Origin: WTJY01 sp045105475
GTDB taxonomy: Bacteria; Chloroflexota; Anaerolineae; Promineifilales; Promineifilaceae
Reading direction: 5' to 3'
Assembly (NCBI GenBank): GCA_045105475.1
Contig: JBGCDP010000066.1
Location: 1-64,000 of the forward strand
Length of the DNA stretch: 64,000 nt
A program made the position numbers and the translations under genes. Within the stretch, counting starts at the first letter, position 1. Each line of letters starts with the position of its first letter. Shown piece after piece: positions 17,828 to 26,300 of this stretch. Under the pieces are notes generated by a model. The model saw nothing but the letters and a program-made list of their open reading frames with translations. It was not told the origin of the DNA and did no database searches.

Positions 17828-18934
17828 ATGAAAATCGAAACTATCGCTATTCAAGCCGGCCGAGACGTTGATCCCAAAACAGGGGCGGTGATGCCACCCA
17901 TCCATCTTTCGAGTACCTACATCCAAGGAAACGAGGGAGAATTCGTCTATTCGCGCATTGGCAGCCCCAATCGCAATTCTCTTGAAGAGTGTTTAACCCA
18001 ACTTGAAGGTGGCGCAGGTGCAATCACGTTTGGCTCCGGCATGGCGGCCGTAGCTGGGGTATTTCAAGCGCTGTCACACGGTGACCATGTCATTTTGCCG
18101 GACGATACCTACTTTGGCGTGCGGGTTCTCGTCACCGAACTGCTGGCACGCTGGGGGCTTGAGCACACAATGGTTGACATGACCGATCTTGACGCGCTCA
18201 AGGCAGCCATCCGGCCGAACACAAAAATTGTGTGGGCCGAAACCCCATCTAACCCGATGCTAAAAATTACCGATATTCAAGCGATCGCTGACATTGCGCA
18301 CGAATCAGGTGCGATCGTCGGCGTTGACGGCACATGGGCCACCCCAATGCTCCAGCCAGCGCTAGAATTTGGGGCCGATGTGGTTGTCCATTCAACTACG
18401 AAGTACTTAGGCGGCCACAGCGACCTGACTGGCGGTGTCATCGTTGCCAAAGAAGAAAACAGTTTCTTTGAACAGATGCGGCTCAATCAAGGGATTGGTG
18501 GCGGTGTACCGAGCGGATTCGACTGCTGGCTACTTTTGCGTGGAATCCGCACCCTGCCTTATCGGATGCGAGGACACTGTTCTAACGCTATGCGGCTGGC
18601 TCAATTTTTAGAAGACCATCCTCAAGTTCACACAGTGCATTATCCTGGTTTAGAAAGTCATCCTGGGCATGCGGTCGCCAAGAAACAGATGAAAGATTTT
18701 GGTGGAATGCTTTCGGTACAGGTGAAAGGTGGTGGGGAAAAGGCGGACAAAGTGGCGGGCGGAACCAATATCTTTGCACGTGCCACCAGTTTGGGCGGTG
18801 TTGAAAGCTTAATCGAACATCGTGCCCCGGTTGAAGGGGAAGGCACTCAAACGCCGATGGACCTGTTACGTGTTTCTGTCGGGCTTGAGCACATCGATGA
18901 TTTGATCGAGGACTTTGCACAGGCGCTCAGTTAA
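17828..18934 (+). CDS. Cystathionine gamma-lyase/gamma-synthase family PLP enzyme
   Basis: A 368-residue Cys/Met-metabolism PLP enzyme. The cofactor phosphate motif is around FGSGMAAVAGVFQAL, the PLP ring contacts are in WAETPSNP and VDGTWATP, and the Schiff-base lysine is in HSTTKYLGGHSDLTGG. The C-terminal RVSVGLEHIDDLIEDF is typical. Family members perform gamma-elimination or gamma-replacement on cystathionine or homoserine esters; which one cannot be decided. AGGAG seven bases before the ATG fixes the start. The downstream convergent neighbours are an MTHFR-like gene and an Lrp/AsnC regulator, pointing to methionine/cysteine metabolism. Confidence 0.9.
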   Translation: MKIETIAIQAGRDVDPKTGAVMPPIHLSSTYIQGNEGEFVYSRIGSPNRNSLEECLTQLEGGAGAITFGSGMAAVAGVFQALSHGDHVILPDDTYFGVRVLVTELLARWGLEHTMVDMTDLDALKAAIRPNTKIVWAETPSNPMLKITDIQAIADIAHESGAIVGVDGTWATPMLQPALEFGADVVVHSTTKYLGGHSDLTGGVIVAKEENSFFEQMRLNQGIGGGVPSGFDCWLLLRGIRTLPYRMRGHCSNAMRLAQFLEDHPQVHTVHYPGLESHPGHAVAKKQMKDFGGMLSVQVKGGGEKADKVAGGTNIFARATSLGGVESLIEHRAPVEGEGTQTPMDLLRVSVGLEHIDDLIEDFAQALS

Positions 18935-18957
18935 AAAGAAGCAGGCGGCGCTTTTCG

Positions 18958-19695
18958 CTACACAATCCCAGCCAAATATTCGGCCGCATCTACTTTGATT
19001 GGCATGAAGTAGATGTGGTCATTCCGCTGTGACGCAAAGTCGAGCGCATGCCGAGCAAACTCACGATTCCAAGCCATCGAGCAATCAAAGTGGTTGGGGA
19101 AAATCGCTCGATTGCGGCTCACCCAGTATCGATGGGAGCGTTCGGTCAAAACGGGTGAAACACCCCAGAATACGGTTACATCTCCCAACAGCTCTCCATA
19201 AATCCCCATCAGGCGTAAGTCGAAGAAAGGTTGAGTAAAAAAACCGTCAGCCCCACAATCAATTTTTGTGCGTGCATAGGCGATCTCATCAATAAAGTTT
19301 TGTCGATAGGGGTCAAGGGCGCCATACACTTTCATATGGGGATATTCTTTTTTAATGCGGGTAATTAAAGGGAGGCTACTTTTATAAAAGCCTGCTGAGC
19401 CACTATTTTCAGTCGGGTCACCTGTCACCACTAAAATCTCACCAATACCATGTTCAATTAAATAGGGGAGCATGGGCAGCGGTTCATCAATACGAATATC
19501 GGCCGCACGAATGTGAGGAATCCGCAAATCAAACCAAGGTTTTGCGATACCACACCCTTCCCAGCTACGAATGTTGATTCGAGTCAAGTCTGGGATGTTG
19601 ATAGCGTTAACACCTGGCAACTCTCTTTGGATCGATTGGAGTTGGCCAACCAAATATTCTTCGCTGCGTGGAACCAGTTCAATTGAAACATGCAT
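18958..19695 (-). CDS. Methylenetetrahydrofolate reductase-like protein
   Basis: A 245-residue TIM-barrel protein of the MTHFR family. Family landmarks include the N-terminal Glu of SIELVPRS, VVTGDP (FAD/folate region) and the GADGFFTQPFFD motif. It is shorter than MetF (~290 residues) and lacks some MetF landmarks, so it may reduce a related folate or pterin or act as a stand-alone half. If it is a true MTHFR it would supply methyl-THF for methionine synthesis. AGGAGG lies about 11 bases before the ATG, inside a near-perfect palindrome. The Lrp/AsnC gene follows upstream on the same strand after 60 bp. Confidence 0.75.
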   Translation of the reverse strand: MHVSIELVPRSEEYLVGQLQSIQRELPGVNAINIPDLTRINIRSWEGCGIAKPWFDLRIPHIRAADIRIDEPLPMLPYLIEHGIGEILVVTGDPTENSGSAGFYKSSLPLITRIKKEYPHMKVYGALDPYRQNFIDEIAYARTKIDCGADGFFTQPFFDLRLMGIYGELLGDVTVFWGVSPVLTERSHRYWVSRNRAIFPNHFDCSMAWNREFARHALDFASQRNDHIYFMPIKVDAAEYLAGIV

Positions 19696-19700
19696 AGTGA

Positions 19701-19721
19701 AATAAACCTCCTGAGGTTATT
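19701..19721. promoter_or_regulatory. Palindrome covering the ribosome-binding site of the MTHFR-like gene
   Basis: The core AACCTC-CT-GAGGTT (19705-19718) is a perfect dyad, extended by AATA/TATT-like flanks with one bulged A. It contains the Shine-Dalgarno of the minus-strand gene. It could be an operator for the adjacent Lrp/AsnC protein or an RNA hairpin limiting translation. Confidence 0.4.
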
Positions 19722-19755
19722 CATTAATTATTGAAATACAGTGGGGGGTTTTTCG

Positions 19756-20241
19756 TTAACTGCTGACTTTAACGTAGCTCAGTGGCAGCACGGGGGTCGA
19801 TTTGACCTCTTCGAGCAAAACGCTTGTCGTAATCTGAGCGACGCCACGCAAAGGAACTAGGCTTGTACGAACAAAGTCTTGTAGATCTTGTCGATTACGC
19901 AGAGCGACTTTTAAAACATAGTCATACTGGCCGGTTAAATGGTGACACTCAAGCACTTGCTCTAGCGATAGCACATGGCGTTGAAACGACTCAAGCGAGT
20001 TTAATTCATGCACGTGCATTCGAATATGGATGAAACACAATAGATCAAATCCGAGCAAATCACGATCAAGAAGGGTCACATATTGCTTGATAACCCCAGC
20101 ATCTTCGAGCTTACGCATGCGGGCATGGGTGGCGGGGGGGGAAAGATTTAAGCGGCGGGCGAGTTCAGCATTGCTTAAACGGCTATCTTGCTGAATCTCA
20201 GCCAATATTTTGAGATCAATTTCGTCATAATCCATATGCAT
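19756..20241 (-). CDS. Lrp/AsnC-family transcriptional regulator
   Basis: A 161-residue regulator: an N-terminal winged helix-turn-helix (DLKILAEIQQDSRLSNAELA then RRLNLSPPATHARMRKLEDA, residues ~7-50) and a C-terminal RAM ligand-binding/oligomerisation domain with GQYDYVLKVALRN. Lrp-type proteins usually sense amino acids. The gene is directly upstream of the MTHFR-like gene on the same strand, so autoregulation and control of sulfur amino acid or one-carbon genes are likely but inferred. An alternative ATG two codons in is equally possible. Confidence 0.92.
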   Translation of the reverse strand: MHMDYDEIDLKILAEIQQDSRLSNAELARRLNLSPPATHARMRKLEDAGVIKQYVTLLDRDLLGFDLLCFIHIRMHVHELNSLESFQRHVLSLEQVLECHHLTGQYDYVLKVALRNRQDLQDFVRTSLVPLRGVAQITTSVLLEEVKSTPVLPLSYVKVSS

Positions 20242-20377
20242 ATTTTGTCTTTTTTAGCCAAATGGTCAACTGGAATTCGGCCAATCACAGCAAACAGTGA
20301 AGATTCAAAAGTTTAAGCCCGCTATTTTTCATGATAATTCTGTCTGGTTTTTTGTTAAACCCTCAAATTCAGAATGA

Positions 20378-21736
20378 TTATGAAATCAGAGTGGCTCGAA
20401 CTGGCAGACCGTCCTTCGGCCGTAACGTCGCCCCTGGCTCAGGGATAATTGGATCAGTTGTCGCCAGCTCAAAGCTAAACTCAGACAAGATAGTTGCGAG
20501 GATAAGCTTCGCTTCCATTTCGGCAAACGCTTGACCAATACAGATTCTGGGGCCACCACCAAATGGATAGTAGGCGTAGCGGGGCAATGCCTGCTCCCAG
20601 CCAGGCTCAAATCGTTCTGGCAAAAACTCATCCGGCCGATCAAAAAAGCGGCCGTCCCGTTGGGACACATAGGGGCTGACATAAATCGTAGCCCCGGCCG
20701 GAACATGAAACCCACCCAATTCAACGTCCTGCAAAGGGGTTCGGTCATATACCCAAGCAGACGGGTATAGCCGGAGCGTTTCCTTCACAACTTGATCAAG
20801 GTAAGGCAATTGGGCTAAATCTTGTGGCCCAATTGGTTCTTGCCCCAGATTAGCTTTAATCTCAGCATGAACCCGCTCAGCTACGGCCGGATACTGAGTG
20901 AGCTGATAGACAATCCAGCTGATTAATTTGGCGACCGTTTCATGCCCTGCAAAATAGATCGAGACTAGTTCATCACGCAGCTGCTTATCGCTCATCCCTT
21001 GGCCAGTCTCTTCATCACGGGCCAAGAGCAACATCGACATTAAATCTCCATTATCAACCCCATCTTTCCGCCAGGCTGCCACCATCTGTTCAATCAGCGT
21101 GTTCATTTCAGCTACGGCCGCTTTTTGGCGCAAATGTCTGGGAATCGGCAGCCACTGTGGCAATGGTAAAGCCTTAAATTGGCCGCCTATCGCCTCTGCG
21201 AACAGCTCCATAATCCGGCCGATCTGAGTTGATTCTTCGCCAACATCTACCCCAAACAAGGTCTTGGCTACAATTTTCATCGTTAAGCGAATCATCGAGG
21301 CTTCAAAGTCAAAAGTTTCCGTTTTAATACCCTCTTTCGGCCGCCAAGTTGCCATCTCTTTTTGGGTGAGGTCAACCATCGCGTGTGCGTACGCATCGAC
21401 CCGTTTTTTATGAAAGGCGGGTTGGGCCAGTTTGCGCTGCTGCCTATGCGACTTACCTTCATTGATGATGAGCCCTCGCCCTAAAAAGCGGCCGACCATC
21501 TTCTGAGTCATCGCTGATTTGTGATAATGGTTCGCCTTTGTGACCAAAATCTCACGGACCAAATCAGGGTGATTCACCAAGTAAAGATAGGTCCCTGGGC
21601 CAGGATTCAAACGAACTAAATCACCGTGTTCTCGGGCAGAATTTAGCAAGTAGGCAAGAAAGTCAGAACGTAAATCTTGAAGTTGACTGTAGAAGTTTCC
21701 GGCTGGGCCGGGAGGTATTTTAGGCATTTGCTTCAA
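20378..21736 (-). CDS. Cytochrome P450
   Basis: A 452-residue P450 with all signature elements: I-helix oxygen-activation motif AGHETV, K-helix ETLRLYP (ExxR), PERF region FLPERFEPGWE, and heme-binding loop FGGGPRICIGQA with Cys399 as the thiolate ligand. The N-terminal IPPGPAG proline hinge without a membrane anchor indicates a soluble enzyme. The sequence is closest in style to CYP102-heme-domain/CYP110-like fatty-acid or terpene hydroxylases, but no reductase partner is nearby, so substrate and electron donor are unknown. It begins with MKQM; the second Met is an alternative start. The gene is divergent from a membrane-protein gene across 133 bp. Confidence 0.95.
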   Translation of the reverse strand: MKQMPKIPPGPAGNFYSQLQDLRSDFLAYLLNSAREHGDLVRLNPGPGTYLYLVNHPDLVREILVTKANHYHKSAMTQKMVGRFLGRGLIINEGKSHRQQRKLAQPAFHKKRVDAYAHAMVDLTQKEMATWRPKEGIKTETFDFEASMIRLTMKIVAKTLFGVDVGEESTQIGRIMELFAEAIGGQFKALPLPQWLPIPRHLRQKAAVAEMNTLIEQMVAAWRKDGVDNGDLMSMLLLARDEETGQGMSDKQLRDELVSIYFAGHETVAKLISWIVYQLTQYPAVAERVHAEIKANLGQEPIGPQDLAQLPYLDQVVKETLRLYPSAWVYDRTPLQDVELGGFHVPAGATIYVSPYVSQRDGRFFDRPDEFLPERFEPGWEQALPRYAYYPFGGGPRICIGQAFAEMEAKLILATILSEFSFELATTDPIIPEPGATLRPKDGLPVRATLIS

Positions 21737-21869
21737 ATTCTAGAATTGAACTAGAAAAAATCAAAATCAAATCGCACTAAAATTAGAATACAAAATCGAT
21801 AACAGCCATGCTAAACTCACAACAAGCCGTCTGCTTACTTTATTTACACTATTTAGTCTATTACATACT

Positions 21870-22532
21870 ATGCTCAAAAAATCTTGGTTCTACCCCGTCA
21901 TCGCTGGTATTTATGATGTTTACATTTTCGCCTTTTACTATGGTGCAATCCTTGCACTATATGCGTTATTGCAAAAACAAAATATTTCTGTGATCGCTGC
22001 GCTGACATTAGCCACACTCCCATTTATTGTTTCCGCTATCTATCACATATTTATCTCACGCCGCACCTTTTGGCGTTCTCCAGGCGAAATCATCGTTGGG
22101 AGGCAGATCAGAAACGAAGAAAAAATCTGGACAAATCCATATGGCTGGAATCGCTGGGCGTTGTTCTTGATGCTAATCTTTACAGTAGCATTTGCAGGGA
22201 ATGCTTGGGACAAGTTCGGTTTAGATCTCGATATTCCCTATCTTTTACCTGAAATTTTCAGTAAGGTTTTAGCTTTGACTATCACTGCTTATAGTGTAAT
22301 CCAAGTGGGTAAAGGGCGAATTTGGATCGGATTAATTTTAGTAATACAAAGCATTTTAGGGTCTATCTCTCAACGGAATGAATCAGTTCTTGGCATTCCC
22401 CCTGAAGTCATGGAAACAGTAGCGTTTTTTCTGTTAGGCATTGGCGCTTTTCAATTAATTATTGTGTTGATCTATGCTGCCCTAAAAAAGAGCAAGTCAA
22501 CCCCAAAACCTATTAGCCCAAATCCAAATTAA
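21870..22532 (+). CDS. Multi-pass membrane protein, function unknown
   Basis: A 220-residue protein with about five hydrophobic helices and a basic N-terminus and C-terminal tail. One stretch (SPGEIIVGRQIRN, residues ~71-83) has the SPGE..VG..I pattern seen in RDD-like membrane proteins, but I would not assign it firmly. No Shine-Dalgarno is present. It is followed 22 bp later by the LysE-family gene. The pair is more AT-rich than its neighbours and, from about 21495 to 23435, contains no CGGCCG. Confidence 0.6.
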   Translation: MLKKSWFYPVIAGIYDVYIFAFYYGAILALYALLQKQNISVIAALTLATLPFIVSAIYHIFISRRTFWRSPGEIIVGRQIRNEEKIWTNPYGWNRWALFLMLIFTVAFAGNAWDKFGLDLDIPYLLPEIFSKVLALTITAYSVIQVGKGRIWIGLILVIQSILGSISQRNESVLGIPPEVMETVAFFLLGIGAFQLIIVLIYAALKKSKSTPKPISPNPN

Positions 22533-22554
22533 GTTTCTATCAGAATCGATCAAT

Positions 22555-23184
22555 ATGACGCAGGCACAACTCATCCTATTTATCATTACATCACTAGCGA
22601 TTATCGCCACACCGGGCCAAGACATGATTTTGGTCATGTCACGCGCCATCTCACAAGGCTCAAAAGCAGGCATCATCACCGCTTTAGGTGTCAGTGTCGG
22701 CTTAATAGGCCATACGGTGTTAACCGCTTTTGGTCTCGGCTCAATCCTGCAATCATCTGAAATTTTATTCACAGCCTTGAAACTCGTTGGTGCTGCATAT
22801 CTTTTTTATCTAGGCATACGCCTGATTTTCAGCAAGTCCTCTGAACTTGACCTACAGGCAGAGGAAGCCCTTACGACAAAACCTAGCCAGCTTTTCTGGA
22901 CCGGTGCCTTCTCAAATATTTCTAACCCGAAAATTACAATTTTTTACTTTGCCTATTTGCCCCAATTTCTTTCAAAAGATGCAGACTCGCCATGGGTGCT
23001 TTTATTCGCATTGGGCATCGGGTTTTCCTTATTAACTTTCCTTGTCAAAGGGCCTGTAGGCTATTTCGCTGGGGTGCTGTCAACATGGCTAAAACAAAGG
23101 CCTGCCGTTTTGCGCTGGATCGATCGTACCAGTGGCGCAGTTTTGATAGGGTTAGGGGTTAAGCTCGCTTTTGAAAAACGCTAA
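22555..23184 (+). CDS. LysE/RhtB-family amino acid exporter
   Basis: A 209-residue transporter with six predicted helices. The conserved opening ATPGQDMILVMSRAISQG with a following Gly-rich G-x-x-x-G segment and the middle FLNPK-like element (ISNPKITIFYFAYLPQF) are characteristic of the LysE/RhtB family, which exports amino acids such as homoserine, threonine or lysine. The substrate is unknown. The gene is 22 bp after the membrane-protein gene and likely shares its transcript. Confidence 0.9.
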   Translation: MTQAQLILFIITSLAIIATPGQDMILVMSRAISQGSKAGIITALGVSVGLIGHTVLTAFGLGSILQSSEILFTALKLVGAAYLFYLGIRLIFSKSSELDLQAEEALTTKPSQLFWTGAFSNISNPKITIFYFAYLPQFLSKDADSPWVLLFALGIGFSLLTFLVKGPVGYFAGVLSTWLKQRPAVLRWIDRTSGAVLIGLGVKLAFEKR

Positions 23185-23327
23185 ATTATTTTCCTGACCA
23201 TATCCTGACAGCCTATCAGACAACTACACCCCAATGCCGCCTACACTCTTCTTGATACAGCAATCAGAAGTTGATTTTCTAATTATTTATCTTCCAGCTT
23301 CTGACCCTATCCAAGGAGATTTTGTAC

Positions 23328-26300
23328 ATGCCCTATAAAAAATCACTGATGACAACGAGCCTAGTTATGCTGACAATGATTACAGCGATTGGGATCGCTT
23401 ATGCGGTCGGAAATCCCGGCTTTTTAGAGGAGAGCACGGCCGACATTCCCGGAGGCGACAATACCTACGAGGTTTGGTACACCACCGACTGTAACGGTGG
23501 GGCGGACTGTGAATGCGACTTAGACAACGATGTTGATTCTGACGAGGACTCTGTGCTCGATACCGATTCCCCCAACGACTGTATCGCCACAGTTGATAGC
23601 GACACGGACGGTATTTTTGACACCGGTCCTGATGCTGACACAGATGGCATTCTTGACGTGGTTGATTTAGATTGGGCCGGAGGTGGCGATGGTTCCGGTA
23701 TTGTTGAAAGCGTTCCACGAAGTGTGCAACAAACAGTAGATCGGTATGTCGATGATTGGGGGTTAAAAAATCCTTTTTGGGGGACAGAAGACAATCGAGG
23801 CATTTTCATCTATGACATCGGCTACTATGGCTTGGCGGCCGGAGACGGCAGCGGTGAAGAGCTAGACACAGAATGGATGCTGACCCAAGCCCCAGAGCCA
23901 CGCGGCACTGTCCTCCATGAACTTTGGCACAATACTCAGTTCGCATACGGCCTGGGTGGTGGCAGTTGGGTGATTGAAGGCCAGGCTCGCTTTTTGCAAG
24001 ACAAAGTGTTTGATGACCTTGATAACAAGGTTGGCAGCCGCTATCACAATTCAGTGAATAGCTATTTGGGCAACACGACTTATGTCGTCAAAGAAGATCG
24101 TGACGATGATGGCACTGACGAGTTCAGCCAGGCAAAAGGTTTACTCGGAGCCAGCTATAACGCTTCGCTATGGTGGGCATATATTGCCGACCAAGCTGGC
24201 ACTGATTTTGCAGGCACGGCCGGTGATGGAATGGACGCCATCTTTGAAGTGCTTAAACAGGCTGACGACGACGGCCGACAAGGAGTTCATGCAGTTGACC
24301 ACGTATTGCAAGACACCATTGGTCAAGGGTTTGATGACACATTTTGGGATTTCAGCGTAGCCAATTATGCCAAAGAGTATGATTTAACAGAGCTTGATCA
24401 TAGCTATTTGGGCAACCGTGATCCTGAAACAGTCTTTAAATATAGCGACGAAAAAAGAACCTCTCCCGATATGCTGATTTATGATCAGTCTGAAAAACAG
24501 GTGCTGACGATTGCTGAAGTTTATGCGGGCGCATCCGGCCGGGTAGATGGCTTTGACAGCGATGTAGATGATCCCGATGCGATGTCAGCCTATGGGTACA
24601 ACACGATTGAATTCCCCATCGGCCCAGACTGCCAATTGGCCTACTGGCGCGTTATTGGCGACCCAGGATCAACCTTCATGCACAGTTTTATGCTGATCCA
24701 AAGTGACACCAATGGAGACAGCCAAGAAGAGGTCGTTTCACTTTGGCAGAGCGAAGGGCCAGAATTTGCACGGGCAGCATGGACGTTTGGCAAAACCGCA
24801 ACCGGAGGTGGGCCAAGAATCACAAAAGTTGCCGCTATCGTTGCAACTGGTGGACAGCCCCATGGGTATGATTGGGAAGCAGGTTGCACCCAAGTTGGTC
24901 TTGATATCTCAGTTCCCACGACTGACAATCCGGCTTATGTGGGTGATCCGGCCGACCTCGGTCGTTTTCTTGTCTGGGCCCGAGTCACCGGTTCAGCAGG
25001 CACAAGCAGCTTTGTGGCTGGGCTAGATTGGGAAGACGATTTTGAAGTCACTGTAGGCGGCGAAGACGCCACTATTCTGAATGGCGGTTACGTCGGCAAC
25101 CAATATTGGTTATCGGTTCAGGCCCCAACAATTGCTGGTGCCAGTATCGGTGACAAATTTGATCTTCAAGTCAGTGTAGGACCGGCCGATGTCGCTGGCG
25201 CATCTGATACTGAAACCGATGCGATTATTTATGACCTGCTCCAAACTGACAAAGTTTTGGTTATAGATCGCAGTGGCAGCATGGGTGACAACAACAAGCT
25301 AGAGTCTGCAAAAACGGCCGCACGCCTTTTTGCAGACACGACCCAAAAATTTGACACGCTGGGCGTTGTCAGTTTTAGCGATGACGCCACGCAAGAGTTC
25401 CCGCTTTCTTTGATTCCAGACCAGGATGATGCCGCCAACGTACGTGCCAATGCGCAAGACGCGATCGACGACATCACCGATGACGCGGCCACATCAATTG
25501 GTGACGGGCTAGCAATGGGGCAAGGTATGCTCAACACGGGTGGCGACCCCGATAATCAGTGGGTCATGGTTCTGCTCAGCGATGGGATCGAAAATAAAGA
25601 TCTGTTTTGGAGCACGGTTAAACCGGCCATCGTCAACGAAAAGACCTTTGTCCATGCGATTGCCCTCGGGCATGATGCGGACGAAGCATTGATGAGCGAG
25701 ATCGCCCAATCGACCTGCGGTGCTGTTTGGCAAGATCAGTGTTACCACTTTATCGATGAAAGTGGGGTCAATCGAGCCAATAGCAGTGTAAATGCGGCCG
25801 GTGGGTTGCCCAACGCCCTCGCCGACTTGTACCGTCGCATCCAAGAAAGTGTGGCCGGCCACCAGAGAATCTGGCAAGACCAAGGGACGCTATCAGGCAG
25901 TGAAACGATCTTGTTAGAGATCAAAGAAGACGGAATGCGTGATGCTTTATTGAGCGTTAACTGGGCAGAGAAAGGAAATCCAATCAATGCGACCCTAAGC
26001 GGCGGTGGCGTTACATTTACCAAGCTAGAAGACGAGCAGAACCACACCGTCTTTTATGCAGACAAGCTGCCTCCTGGCACATATGAGCTCCAGCTAACGG
26101 CGACCAATGGAGCCAGTGCTTGGATCGGGTCACTCTCCGGCCGCATGATCAAGGGAACCGAGATGCATGCGTTTATGGGCACCTCCCGCTTGCCGGGGCT
26201 TCCTGTGCAGTTGCAGATAAGCCTCACCGATGAGAAGGGGCCTGTTCGCGGCGCAGAGGTAACGGCTGAAGTTCGCCATCCCGATGGTGATGTCAAAACG

